From: Lachnospiraceae bacterium | GTDB taxonomy: Bacteria; Bacillota; Clostridia; Lachnospirales; Lachnospiraceae | Direction: 5' to 3' | NCBI GenBank assembly: GCA_910575605.1 | Contig: CAJTEW010000016.1 | Span: 1-64,000 of the forward strand | Length of the DNA: 64,000 nt | Part shown: positions 44,948 to 53,935 of the stretch, piece after piece | Layout of the letters: every line of letters begins with the position of its first letter | Position numbering within the stretch: position 1 is the stretch's first letter | Position numbers and translations under genes: made by a program | Notes under the pieces: generated by a model | The model's input: only the letters and a program-made list of their open reading frames with translations | Told to the model about the DNA's origin: nothing | The model's database searches: none

Positions 44948-46069
44948 CTATAAGCTTTTTACGTATTCCATAAATCGTATCTTATTTTCTTGCGTAGAGA
45001 TTGTAGGTCTTCCAAGATCTTCCCTTGAACCCATTGAGCATTTGATTTCAATAAAACTTAAGTCTTTTCTGTGTTTTGCTTTTTTTAGTTCTTTATTTAA
45101 ATTTTCAAAATTATCTACACATACTGCATTAGAATAGCCGCATGCTTTTGCAACTTTAGCCATATGAATTTGAGACGCCGTTGTTGGCATTCCTCCAACC
45201 GTATCATGTGCGCCATTATTAATAACTATATGAATCAAGTTTTTAACTCCCCCTGTTCCAATCATCGCCATAGCCCCCATATGCATTAGAGCAGCGCCAT
45301 CTCCGTCTACACACCATACCTTTATGTCTGGCTTATTAACTGCTACTGCGTATGCAATAGATGAACAATGTCCCATAGAGCCTACAGTTAGAAAATCATA
45401 GCTATGGCTTTGTCCATTTGCTTCACGAATTTCAAATAATTCGCGGCTTATTTTGCCCGTAGTGGAAATAATCAAATCCTCCCCTGCTGTTTCAGCAATA
45501 TATTGGAGCGCCTTCTCTCTTGTGATCATATTCCCATTTATATATTCGGCTTTATTCTGATAAGTGAGCGCGCCTTTACAAATTACAAAAGCAACACTTC
45601 TTCCTGTATTCAATATACCTCTAAAGTTTCTCATTGCCCCCGCAACTTCTTCATATGACGATTTATCACTTATTACATAGGACGGTATATCCATGTCCTC
45701 TAACAGCTTAAGGGTAATTTCTCCCTGATATATATGCTGCGGTTCATCGTGAATGCCTGGCTGTCCTCTCCATCCAATTACAAAAATTACCGGAATTGCG
45801 TATACTTTCTTATTCAGTAAAGAGGCTGCCGGGTTAATCATATTACCTTCACCACTATTTTGCATATAAACAACCGGTACTTTTCCTGTTGCCAAATGAT
45901 ATCCGGCTGCAAGTGCTGTACAATTCCCCTCATTTGCTGCAATTATATGATGATGCGGGTCAGTACCATATTGGTTCATCAGATAATCACAAAGAGGTCT
46001 AAGCAAAGAATCCGGAACACCTGTATAAAAATCTGTGTCAATTATTTTAAGAAAGCTTTCTATTTTCAT
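44948..46069 (-). CDS. Phosphonopyruvate decarboxylase
   Basis: The 373-residue thiamine-diphosphate enzyme starts FYTGVPDSLLRPLCDYL, has NEGNCTALAAGYHLATGK with the cofactor-activating Glu, and the TPP-binding VDGDGAALMHMGAMAMIG to NNGAHDTVGGMPT segment near residues 245-285. It decarboxylates phosphonopyruvate to phosphonoacetaldehyde, the step that pulls the unfavourable PEP mutase reaction forward. It overlaps the nucleotidyltransferase gene by four bases, with PEP mutase one gene further upstream. Confidence 0.93.
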   Translation of the reverse strand: MKIESFLKIIDTDFYTGVPDSLLRPLCDYLMNQYGTDPHHHIIAANEGNCTALAAGYHLATGKVPVVYMQNSGEGNMINPAASLLNKKVYAIPVIFVIGWRGQPGIHDEPQHIYQGEITLKLLEDMDIPSYVISDKSSYEEVAGAMRNFRGILNTGRSVAFVICKGALTYQNKAEYINGNMITREKALQYIAETAGEDLIISTTGKISRELFEIREANGQSHSYDFLTVGSMGHCSSIAYAVAVNKPDIKVWCVDGDGAALMHMGAMAMIGTGGVKNLIHIVINNGAHDTVGGMPTTASQIHMAKVAKACGYSNAVCVDNFENLNKELKKAKHRKDLSFIEIKCSMGSREDLGRPTISTQENKIRFMEYVKSL

Positions 46070-46767
46070 TTTCCCTCCATCTTTTTATTTATCGTATTCC
46101 ATTCAAATACTGTATCAATCTCAGTTATTTGATCCTGTTTAACTGGATGAACCTTTAATTTTAGACAATCTAAATTCTGATCAATCACTTCGTCCCAGAA
46201 CATTCTTTCATATCCTGGCGTACCATATGCCTGCTCTATCATCCTGGCTATGATTTTTGCATCTTCTTTTTTTAAATATGTGATACCAACCATATTAAAA
46301 CAGTTTTCTCCACCCTTTCTGATACGGCATATGTTCTGATTCTCATTCAATTCAAAAATCCAGTCATCCGAATAACCTTCTACCATTTTCCCGAAATAAC
46401 AAGAATTTTCCAAATGTACACTTAATACATCTGCATCAGATATATACACATCGGCTTCACATATAAAACAATCTGACTCCTCCATTATTTTTCTTGCATA
46501 ATAAACAGACGAAATATTATTTACTGTTGCATAATCAGGATTTATAAGTATATCCACATTTTTATACTTCTGTGTCAAGTAATAGAACTTTTCTTTTAAG
46601 TATCCTGCTACAACATAAATTTTTCTCACGCCTCTTTTCTGAAGTCCTTCAATAACTGTTTCAATCATGGGTTTACCTGCAACTGATACTAATGGTTTTG
46701 GTATGTATTCTGTCATTGGCCTCATTCTTGTACCAAGTCCTGAAGCCATCAAAATTGCTGTTTCCAT
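46066..46767 (-). CDS. LicC-like nucleotidyltransferase, probable CTP:2-aminoethylphosphonate cytidylyltransferase
   Basis: The 233-residue protein has the NTP-transferase motif AILMASGLGTRMRPMTEYIPKPL at the start, IMEESDCFICEADVYISD near 95 with the metal Asp, and a C-terminal EIDTVFEWNTIN. This is the LicC/PntC pattern. In phosphonate clusters such enzymes make CMP-2-aminoethylphosphonate for transfer onto lipids or glycans. The ATG at 46767 follows GAGGG; an upstream TTG is less likely. Context supports 2-AEP, but phosphocholine or phosphoethanolamine substrates cannot be excluded from sequence alone. Confidence 0.85.
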   Translation of the reverse strand: METAILMASGLGTRMRPMTEYIPKPLVSVAGKPMIETVIEGLQKRGVRKIYVVAGYLKEKFYYLTQKYKNVDILINPDYATVNNISSVYYARKIMEESDCFICEADVYISDADVLSVHLENSCYFGKMVEGYSDDWIFELNENQNICRIRKGGENCFNMVGITYLKKEDAKIIARMIEQAYGTPGYERMFWDEVIDQNLDCLKLKVHPVKQDQITEIDTVFEWNTINKKMEGK

Positions 46768-46777
46768 GTCACACCCT

Positions 46778-48073
46778 CTATAGCCTGTCAATTAATGTCA
46801 ATATATTCTTAATAGGAAGTAACCTAGAATCTACTTCCCTGGCACGATGATATGTTAAAATATCTCTGGCTGTCTGACGCATCGCCGGAAAAGCACTACG
46901 AGTCAGCTGATTTGCATAGATTACAATATTTACTCCATGCTCTGCCAGTTCTTCCTCTGTGACAGAATTATAAGATGTTGGGACAACAACAAGAGGTGTA
47001 TTCGTATCTTCTGCCCGAAACAAATCGCAAAACTCAAGAATTTCATCTGGTTCTTCCTTGCAGCTGTGAATCATAATAGCATCTGCTCCAGCTGCTGTGT
47101 ATGCTCTGGCACGGTTTATGGCGTCTTCTATGCCCTTCTCTAAAATCAGGCTTTCAATCCTGGCAATAATCATAAAATCATCTGTTAACTGTACCTTTTT
47201 TCCTGCTTTTATTTTTTTACAAAAATGCTCAATTGTATCCTGCGTCTGTTCTACTGTAGCACCAAACAAAGAATTTTTCTTTAATCCGGTTTTATCCTCT
47301 ATAATAATAGCCGATACGCCCATACGCTCCAAAGAACGGACTGTATACACAAAGTGCTCAACCAGCCCTCCTGTATCACCATCAAAAATAATTGGTTTTG
47401 TTGTAACCTCCATTACATCATCCACTGTCCTAAACCTGGATGTCATATCTACTAATTCAATGTCCGGTTTTCCTTTTGCAGTAGAATCACACAGGGAGCT
47501 AATCCACATTGCATCAAATTGTTCGAATTTCCCATCACTTTCAACAATCGTTTTCTCAACAATAAGCCCTGTAAGCCCGTTATGTACCTCCAGTGCTCTC
47601 ACAATTGGACGAAGCTTGATCAACTGATGAAGACGCTTTCTTCTATATTCCGGCATTGCCAGTTTTTCTTTTAACTGTGCATCGATTCTTTTTACATTTT
47701 CATTATAAGTATAAGGGACTTCAATTAACTCTCCTCCATATTGTTCTAGCAGTCCAATTACATTATTACGAATACTTTTAATAAGTCCTTTTGACCAGTT
47801 ACTTCCATGAATAATATAGTCTGGATGTAATTCCCGGATAATGTCATCATACATGACATCATTCTGTATGACGACATGACTGACTCCCTCAATTTTTTTC
47901 ACAAGCTCTACCCGGCTGTCAAAGTTTAATGTAGGAAACCTGTTGTAATGAATCATTGCTCTGTCGCTTAAAACTCCTACTGTTACATCACCATATTTAC
48001 GCGCTTCCCGGATAATATTCAAATGCCCTTCATGAATCACATCTGTGCAAAAACAAGTATATACCTTTTTCAT
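46778..48073 (-). CDS. PEP mutase fused to N-terminal cytidylyltransferase-like domain
   Basis: The 431-residue protein has two parts. Residues about 1-130 form a cytidylyltransferase-like domain (TDVIHEGHLNIIREARKYG with the HxGH motif at 14-17). Residues about 145-431 form PEP mutase, with IFDGDTGG near 229 and the diagnostic EDKTGLKKNS (259-268), which separates mutases from isocitrate-lyase relatives. It rearranges PEP to phosphonopyruvate, the entry step of nearly all phosphonates. Similar fusions are known in phosphonate loci. The N-terminal domain may activate a further substrate; a second, LicC-like cytidylyltransferase is encoded next to it. Confidence 0.94.
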   Translation of the reverse strand: MKKVYTCFCTDVIHEGHLNIIREARKYGDVTVGVLSDRAMIHYNRFPTLNFDSRVELVKKIEGVSHVVIQNDVMYDDIIRELHPDYIIHGSNWSKGLIKSIRNNVIGLLEQYGGELIEVPYTYNENVKRIDAQLKEKLAMPEYRRKRLHQLIKLRPIVRALEVHNGLTGLIVEKTIVESDGKFEQFDAMWISSLCDSTAKGKPDIELVDMTSRFRTVDDVMEVTTKPIIFDGDTGGLVEHFVYTVRSLERMGVSAIIIEDKTGLKKNSLFGATVEQTQDTIEHFCKKIKAGKKVQLTDDFMIIARIESLILEKGIEDAINRARAYTAAGADAIMIHSCKEEPDEILEFCDLFRAEDTNTPLVVVPTSYNSVTEEELAEHGVNIVIYANQLTRSAFPAMRQTARDILTYHRAREVDSRLLPIKNILTLIDRL

Positions 48074-48084
48074 TATTTGTCCCC

Positions 48085-49215
48085 CTAATCTTTATATATC
48101 ACAGGAATTGAGACCCCATAATAACTTAATGCTTCGCGAAATACCTGAAAAAACTTCCCTATATCATTTTCATTAATAGCGCCTAAAGCACAAAGCCTGA
48201 ACGTATCCATTGAAGAAATTTTTCCCGGATACATGGTAAATCCACGTGTATAACAATAATTATGAATGTTTGAAAAATCCCAGTTTTTGTCGTCTGGATA
48301 GCGCACTGCTACTACAAGTCCAGATTGTACTTCTTTATCAAGCAGGCAGCGAAATCCCAAACTTTTTATTCCATTATAAAGAGCCTCGAAAGTCCTTCTA
48401 TGACGCTCCCACTTCGCTTTTTCTCCTTCTTCCCAATATTCCTTTAATGCTTGTCTTACTGAATAGATAGTCTGAACCGGCGGTGTAAAGCGCATCTCAC
48501 CTGTCTTTACAAAATATTCATACTGTGAAAAAAGATTGCAGTAATACGAACGTTTTGGATAATCCTTTGATGCCTCTATTATACTTTTATTCCCAATGAT
48601 AAATGAAAGTCCTGTCATTGACATGAGCCCCTTCTGTGCAGAGGCCATGCAAAAATCGATATTATCTTTTTCAATATCAATTGGAATCATTGCATAAGAA
48701 GATGTTGTATCCACAACAAATACCGCTTTATGTTCATGAACAATCTCACCAATTTCTCTGATAGGATTTAGAAGCCCTGTTCCGGTTTCATTATGAGTTG
48801 CATAAACAAGTGAAATGTCTATATTTTCTTTTAATATTTTTGATATAAGCTCTAAATCTGGCTGCTGAGTGTATTCAAAATTAAGATTTATAAAATTAAG
48901 ACCGTAATGCTGGCAGATTTCTACTGCTCTTTTGCTGTATGCTCCGTTATTAATAATCAGAACCTTTTTCCCTAACGGCAGAAGCGAATTCAGGCAGACG
49001 TCCATATTAATAGTTCCTGACCCACAAAAAAGAACTGATGTATACTTTTCTAAATCCCCATGGACGATACGAACCAAATCCTTACGTATCACATCCATTA
49101 TTTCCGTGAATTCCCTCTCTCTTGGGCAGATATCTGGAACCACCTGCGCCATCTTAACACTGTCTGTTGTTGTTCCAGGTCCTGGATTTAATAATATGTT
49201 TCTTTTTAATTTCAT
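48085..49215 (-). CDS. phnW: 2-aminoethylphosphonate-pyruvate transaminase
   Basis: The 376-residue PLP enzyme starts ILLNPGPGTTTDSVKMAQV, has AVFVVDTTSSYAMIPID near residue 165 and the PLP-lysine segment FCMASAQKGLMSMTG near 190, the pattern of the class V PhnW family. In this biosynthetic setting it converts phosphonoacetaldehyde to 2-aminoethylphosphonate with an amino donor. It lies directly upstream of PEP mutase and downstream of the lipoyl-acyltransferase fusion gene. The related C4 or other aminotransferase identity is less likely in this context. Confidence 0.9.
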   Translation of the reverse strand: MKLKRNILLNPGPGTTTDSVKMAQVVPDICPREREFTEIMDVIRKDLVRIVHGDLEKYTSVLFCGSGTINMDVCLNSLLPLGKKVLIINNGAYSKRAVEICQHYGLNFINLNFEYTQQPDLELISKILKENIDISLVYATHNETGTGLLNPIREIGEIVHEHKAVFVVDTTSSYAMIPIDIEKDNIDFCMASAQKGLMSMTGLSFIIGNKSIIEASKDYPKRSYYCNLFSQYEYFVKTGEMRFTPPVQTIYSVRQALKEYWEEGEKAKWERHRRTFEALYNGIKSLGFRCLLDKEVQSGLVVAVRYPDDKNWDFSNIHNYCYTRGFTMYPGKISSMDTFRLCALGAINENDIGKFFQVFREALSYYGVSIPVIYKD

Positions 49216-49229
49216 ATCCTATAATCTCC

Positions 49230-50339
49230 TTATTTACTACTCTTACCTGACATATAACCTTTTATAATAGTTCCATCTTCAATATCACTTTCAACTAAAT
49301 ATCCTACTGGCAGTACAACTCGGTTTCCAATTCGTACAAAGCTTCTTGTATTCACACCAGTCTGAATAATACACTCATTTCCAATATCAACACACCCTGC
49401 TGTTGTAAATCCAGGAGCTAAAAGATTATGGCTTCCTACTATACAGTGATGCCCTAAATTCATACCGTAACTAATCATATTATTATCTCCTATAACAGAC
49501 CCCGTACCAACATATGAATTATGCGTCATAACATTTCCAACTCCGATTTTGACGGCCCTTCGTATATTGACATTATTACCAATAGCATTTGTGAACTTTA
49601 TGCCAAGGCTTTTATAGGTCTCAAATAGTTCTTTTCGAAACTGCATTGTCTGTAGAGTCGAACCTATTGACAAAATAACTGTATCATACATACTTCTATC
49701 TATCTTTTCTGGAAAGTCAAATACATTACAAGGTAATAAAGGGTAACTATAGCTTAAAAATTCCTTTTCATAACTGTCAACCAAACCAATTACATGCTTG
49801 TCCTTATCATCCATAAAGATATCAATAACAATCTCAGCGCCTTTTCCGGCACCGATAATAACGACACGTTCTCTGTCATATTGATTAATCCTTCGTCCAA
49901 ATGCTATAGTCCCGCCTTTTTCCTTTTCTTTCTTGGCAAAGTTTAAAACATCCTGGGTTTTTACAATGCCATTTGCTTTTCCCTTACAAACCTCTTTGAT
50001 CGAAATTTTTAATTCTTCTGCAAGTTCAATTGCCTTTTTAGTAGCATTAAGTTCCGGTTCTGGTTCTTTTAAGATAATGTCAGATGAACAGGCATTTTTA
50101 TATTCTTCAATCGTAGAATATATTTCTCCCAGACTCTCCCCTATTTTTTTTACAGAGAACTCTTCACATAGTATTCTGATATAACCTTCTTTCTCTGCAA
50201 GTAATTCTTTACTTACCTTTGTATTTTCTACACTAAACAGATGGTCTCCTATTTTTACATAATCTCCTTCTTTGACAAATATCTCTGTTATTGTTGCTTC
50301 ATTTTCATTTACGTCAAAGTTTGGTAATACTATCTGCAT
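49230..50339 (-). CDS. Lipoyl + E3-binding + NeuD/PglD-type acyltransferase fusion (unusual E2)
   Basis: The 369-residue protein has three parts. Residues 1-76 form a lipoyl domain with the acceptor Lys41 in ENTKVSKE. Residues about 98-136 (KKAIELAEELKISIKEV, then KTQDVLNF) match the peripheral subunit-binding domain of E2 proteins. Residues about 157-369 are a PglD/NeuD-like unit: a Rossmann segment VVIIGAGKGAEIV, then hexapeptide repeats of a left-handed beta-helix with candidate catalytic His297/His298 in NLGHHCIVGSH. The usual E2 catalytic domain (HxxxDG) is absent. The ATG at 50339 follows AGGAGG; it overlaps the E1alpha stop by 26 bases. E1alpha, E1beta, E3 and lipoate ligase are in the same operon, so it probably passes an acyl group from lipoyl-lysine to a sugar or amine. 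I know of no described example. Confidence 0.85.
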   Translation of the reverse strand: MQIVLPNFDVNENEATITEIFVKEGDYVKIGDHLFSVENTKVSKELLAEKEGYIRILCEEFSVKKIGESLGEIYSTIEEYKNACSSDIILKEPEPELNATKKAIELAEELKISIKEVCKGKANGIVKTQDVLNFAKKEKEKGGTIAFGRRINQYDRERVVIIGAGKGAEIVIDIFMDDKDKHVIGLVDSYEKEFLSYSYPLLPCNVFDFPEKIDRSMYDTVILSIGSTLQTMQFRKELFETYKSLGIKFTNAIGNNVNIRRAVKIGVGNVMTHNSYVGTGSVIGDNNMISYGMNLGHHCIVGSHNLLAPGFTTAGCVDIGNECIIQTGVNTRSFVRIGNRVVLPVGYLVESDIEDGTIIKGYMSGKSSK

Positions 50340-51240
50340 TTTTCTTGACCTCCTGATAGTCTTCAAATTTCATCTCCTGCTCTTTGTCTGCTCTGCGAAA
50401 TACATCGTCAATAAGCAAATCTATCTCCCCTTCTATCTGCCTGATCTTTTCTAATGACAATGTTCTCTTTAGCTTTAGCAAAGGATCATTCTCTGCATTT
50501 TTCTGTTTTTCATCTTCTGTCATATATTCTCTTTCATCAGACTTTGAGTGTCCGCAAAGTCTGAATGTCTGAACTTCCAGAAAAAAAGGCTTACGTTCTG
50601 TACGTACAAAGCAGAAAGCTTTATTTATCTTTTCATCTAACTCTTCTATATTTTCTGAAGAAGTACAATTATACTGCATTCCTATTGCTGTAACTCTGCT
50701 TTGGACTGTTCCTGATGAAACGTTTTCTGTACATGTAGACATTGCATATTTGTTATTTTCCATGATATATAATATAGGAACTTGAAACGTCTGTGCCATA
50801 TTAAGTGTCTCTTGAACATATCCCTCCTGAAATCCTCCATCTCCTAAAAAAGAAATAACAATTCCTTCCTTTTTTTTCATAGAAAATGCAATTCCTGCTC
50901 CTACTGCCGCCATTCCCCCTGTGACACCATTCGTAATATAATTTTCATACTTTATATGCTGGCTTCCTCCCATTCCATAATTGAAGCCAGATTTCTTCCC
51001 CATCATTTCACTTACGAGACGAAAGGGATCTCCTGTATAGGCCAGTATCTGTCCGTGGCATCTATGAGTGCCTGTAACCACATCCTTATCTTTTTCTACA
51101 TAATTCATAGTAAGAACAGGAATTATCTCCTGCCCGATGCAACCATGTGTAGTTCCCCTCATTACTCCCTTTTCAAATTCCTCCTCAACTCTTTTTTCAA
51201 ACGCACGAATCATATAACACTGTTCATAGAGCCTTGTCAT
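50314..51240 (-). CDS. 2-oxo acid dehydrogenase E1 alpha subunit
   Basis: The 308-residue protein is a TPP-dependent E1alpha of the pyruvate/acetoin type, with GTTHGCIGQEIIPV near residue 29, a TPP/Mg motif of GDGGFQEG (133-140) to ENNKYAMST (161-169), and RLCGHSKSDEREYM with the phosphorylation-loop His. It decarboxylates a 2-oxo acid with its E1beta partner and loads the acyl group on lipoyl-lysine. Which acid is used (pyruvate, a branched or a functionalised acid) is not clear. GGAGGA precedes the ATG. Confidence 0.92.
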   Translation of the reverse strand: MTRLYEQCYMIRAFEKRVEEEFEKGVMRGTTHGCIGQEIIPVLTMNYVEKDKDVVTGTHRCHGQILAYTGDPFRLVSEMMGKKSGFNYGMGGSQHIKYENYITNGVTGGMAAVGAGIAFSMKKKEGIVISFLGDGGFQEGYVQETLNMAQTFQVPILYIMENNKYAMSTCTENVSSGTVQSRVTAIGMQYNCTSSENIEELDEKINKAFCFVRTERKPFFLEVQTFRLCGHSKSDEREYMTEDEKQKNAENDPLLKLKRTLSLEKIRQIEGEIDLLIDDVFRRADKEQEMKFEDYQEVKKNADSITKL

Positions 51241-51242
51241 AC

Positions 51243-52196
51243 CTATAAATCCTCCTTCTTCAGGATGTATTCAATGATATCTTCTTTTTGTATAAGAACA
51301 GCTTCTTCTGCCCTCTTCGAGGAAGGAATACAATAATCTCTGGTCCCGGTATGCCAAGCTTTCTTTCCTTCTTCTGCTAACGCCTGCGCTACCTGGCTGC
51401 CCCAGCCAAACTGCTTCGTCCCTTCTTCTATCACAAGCACCTTATTCGTCCTTACAGCAGAAACAGTAGAAGTGACATCATTTAATCTAGATACCACTAT
51501 AACTTCCGCCACAATCTCCTCATCAAATAATAATGTCTTTGACACATCCACCGCAAGTCCGCTGATCCCTCCATATACCACGATACTCCACCAAGGTGTC
51601 TCTCCCTTTATAGATATTCTGACACAATTATGTATCTCCTCATATTGATATATATCAAAATCTTCTGTTATTATCTCTTTCGAATAATCCAGTTTATTTT
51701 CAATAAATAAAGCGGGCTTTCCACTTTTAAGTACAGACTTTAACAATCTTCCTGGATCGTAGAAAATATTTGCTGCCACAACTTCCAAACCTGGAATCCC
51801 CAGAAACATCTTTTCCAATGACTGTGAATGTGTTGCTCCATATCCGCGGTATCCTCCTGATGGAGTCCTGACAGCTATATGGAGTTTCTGCCCATATAAA
51901 TCATAAAACTTAGCTGCATGATTAATAAGCTGGTCAGCTGCCAATGTTATGAAATCGCCAAACATAATTTCTTCTATCACATACTCTCCTGCTAATGCCA
52001 TTCCAATAGAAAACGCCGTTATCCCTTGTTCACACATCGGAGTGGATATCACATGGCCCGGATACTTAGCAGATAACCCTTTTGTTACCTTAAATGCACC
52101 TCCATAAGGGTCTGACACATCTTCTCCTAATATGTATGCCTGTTTTTCTATCACAAGTTCAGCCATTGCCTGTCTTAAAGAATAAATGTATTTCAT
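51243..52196 (-). CDS. 2-oxo acid dehydrogenase E1 beta subunit
   Basis: The 317-residue protein has the transketolase-like E1beta signatures LGEDVSDPYGGAFKVTKGL near residue 23, STPMCEQGITAFSIGMA, GDFITLAADQLINHAAK and a C-terminal VLVIEEGTKQFGWGSQVAQAL. It forms the E1 heterotetramer with the E1alpha encoded two bases downstream. Complete length; no sign of decay. Confidence 0.93.
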   Translation of the reverse strand: MKYIYSLRQAMAELVIEKQAYILGEDVSDPYGGAFKVTKGLSAKYPGHVISTPMCEQGITAFSIGMALAGEYVIEEIMFGDFITLAADQLINHAAKFYDLYGQKLHIAVRTPSGGYRGYGATHSQSLEKMFLGIPGLEVVAANIFYDPGRLLKSVLKSGKPALFIENKLDYSKEIITEDFDIYQYEEIHNCVRISIKGETPWWSIVVYGGISGLAVDVSKTLLFDEEIVAEVIVVSRLNDVTSTVSAVRTNKVLVIEEGTKQFGWGSQVAQALAEEGKKAWHTGTRDYCIPSSKRAEEAVLIQKEDIIEYILKKEDL

Positions 52197-52198
52197 TT

Positions 52199-53935
52199 TT
52201 AGTTCTGCCCTTCTATTTCCTTCAATTTATCGATTATCATTTGTAAAAACGGCATATAGTTTGTAGTATCCAATGCACACAATAATCTATCTTTAGCTGC
52301 GTTTCTGTCACCATTCTTTTTCCACTCAATTATGCCAAGATAATATTGTACCCAGAGCTGCTTTTTATCCATTAATTCCATTTCATGAAAAACTTGCTCA
52401 GCCTTATCATAATCATCTTGTTCAACTGCTAAAATTCCTTTTATACACTTAACCAGAAGGTATTCCTCTTGAACATGATTCGCCACAAAATCTTCCATAC
52501 ACTTGAAATTATGTTCAAAAATCGCATAATAAGCATCCATCTGTTCATTTAATACTTCTCTAAGTTTTTCCTGATATTTTGTTATATCTTCAGGGTATAA
52601 TACTGCTGTTTTTTTTAATAGACGAGCTGCAATAATCAAATAAGAGCATTTTAATAGCGCCCATATCGTAAACAGCATCTCCTGTTCCGTCAAATTTTTA
52701 TGTTCTATAACTTCTAATTTAACTGCTGCATCAGATATCCTAAAAAAGTCCTTGTCCTCCATGTTACTTATAGCTGTTTCATCAGATAAAAACTCCTTTA
52801 AAAATTTTTTATATCGTAATTCGCAACAGCTTATCTTTGCAATCATACTGTTTTCATTCATTACTTTGAGATATTTTGCAGCTTTTTCATTATGTCGTCT
52901 TTCTCTAATTGCATAAATATCATTTTTTACCTTGTTAAAATATTTAAAATAATATTGATCGTAATATTCACATGCATTTTCACTGTCAAAGAATACCTCT
53001 AAGTGAGACTGCCTGCTTCGATTTGCTGGAATATACATGATATCATTATGATAAAAAAAGTTACCTTCTAAAACTGCTCTATATTCATCCTCATATTTAT
53101 ATTCCAGCAATATACCCTTTTTTAAATAATCTTTGCAGTAATTAAAATTTAAAAGAGTAATAGGCATGTATGGAATTGGCAGTGAAAAATCTTCAAATGG
53201 AACATAGTATGCTTTTGAAAAATGTATCTTATCATAAATATGAAAATCCATTCTTGTTTTTGCAACACAGTTACTGATTACTTTTTCTGCTTTTTCTTCC
53301 TTAACAGAACCTAAGATTTTCTCTGCTAAGTGTATAGTTCTTTTTTTTCCCAAAAGAATACAAACGACTTTCAATAAAATAGATTCTGCTATATTTAAAT
53401 GTTTCCACCCTTGCGAAAAGCCTGGACTTATCACCCTATGAAGCGCTAAAAGACTCCTCTTTTGTATAAAACAATAAAATGGATTTTTAGAAAGATAATC
53501 CAATGTCATTATGTCAATATAAAATCCTGCATGACGCCCATGTTTTGAAATTTCTGAACGAACAATATATGTAGTATCTCTTTTTCTAATTCTAGAAAAT
53601 GTATAACCGGAACCATTTACTTCATCATGAGCGACAAAATCATATTCTAATGAAAGTTCTTCCTTGCAGGCTTTCTGAAAACGGGAAAAATTATCTCTTG
53701 TTAAAATAATATCCACATCATCATCCCAGGGGACAAAACCACGATGTCGTACTGCACCTATTAATGAACCATACATCAAGAAATAAACTATCCTATGTTT
53801 TCTACATATTCTATCCACTTCTTTTAATATTTCTAATATCACTAAATGATATTGTCGAATTGTGCATCCTCCAAATCCTTCAAGACCAATCATTTGATTC
53901 CCATTATCTAGTAAGTCACGGTTGTTAAAGTTCAT
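52199..53935 (-). CDS. LicD-family phosphotransferase with long C-terminal extension
   Basis: The 578-residue protein has a LicD domain at about 25-300, with the nucleotidyltransferase-like motif YGSLIGAVRHRGFVPWDDDV (55-74) carrying the metal Asp residues. LicD proteins move phosphocholine or related groups from CDP- or CMP-activated donors to glycans. Here the donor is most likely CMP-2-aminoethylphosphonate. The C-terminal half (about 380-578) is helical and TPR-like (LVKCIKGILAVEQDDYDKAEQ), a possible protein-interaction part. Start overlaps the adenylation gene by four bases. Confidence 0.88.
   Translation of the reverse strand: MNFNNRDLLDNGNQMIGLEGFGGCTIRQYHLVILEILKEVDRICRKHRIVYFLMYGSLIGAVRHRGFVPWDDDVDIILTRDNFSRFQKACKEELSLEYDFVAHDEVNGSGYTFSRIRKRDTTYIVRSEISKHGRHAGFYIDIMTLDYLSKNPFYCFIQKRSLLALHRVISPGFSQGWKHLNIAESILLKVVCILLGKKRTIHLAEKILGSVKEEKAEKVISNCVAKTRMDFHIYDKIHFSKAYYVPFEDFSLPIPYMPITLLNFNYCKDYLKKGILLEYKYEDEYRAVLEGNFFYHNDIMYIPANRSRQSHLEVFFDSENACEYYDQYYFKYFNKVKNDIYAIRERRHNEKAAKYLKVMNENSMIAKISCCELRYKKFLKEFLSDETAISNMEDKDFFRISDAAVKLEVIEHKNLTEQEMLFTIWALLKCSYLIIAARLLKKTAVLYPEDITKYQEKLREVLNEQMDAYYAIFEHNFKCMEDFVANHVQEEYLLVKCIKGILAVEQDDYDKAEQVFHEMELMDKKQLWVQYYLGIIEWKKNGDRNAAKDRLLCALDTTNYMPFLQMIIDKLKEIEGQN

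Noticed and set aside
48085-49215. PhnW as part of phosphonate breakdown
   Set aside because: PEP mutase and phosphonopyruvate decarboxylase beside it, and no phosphonatase gene, point to synthesis.
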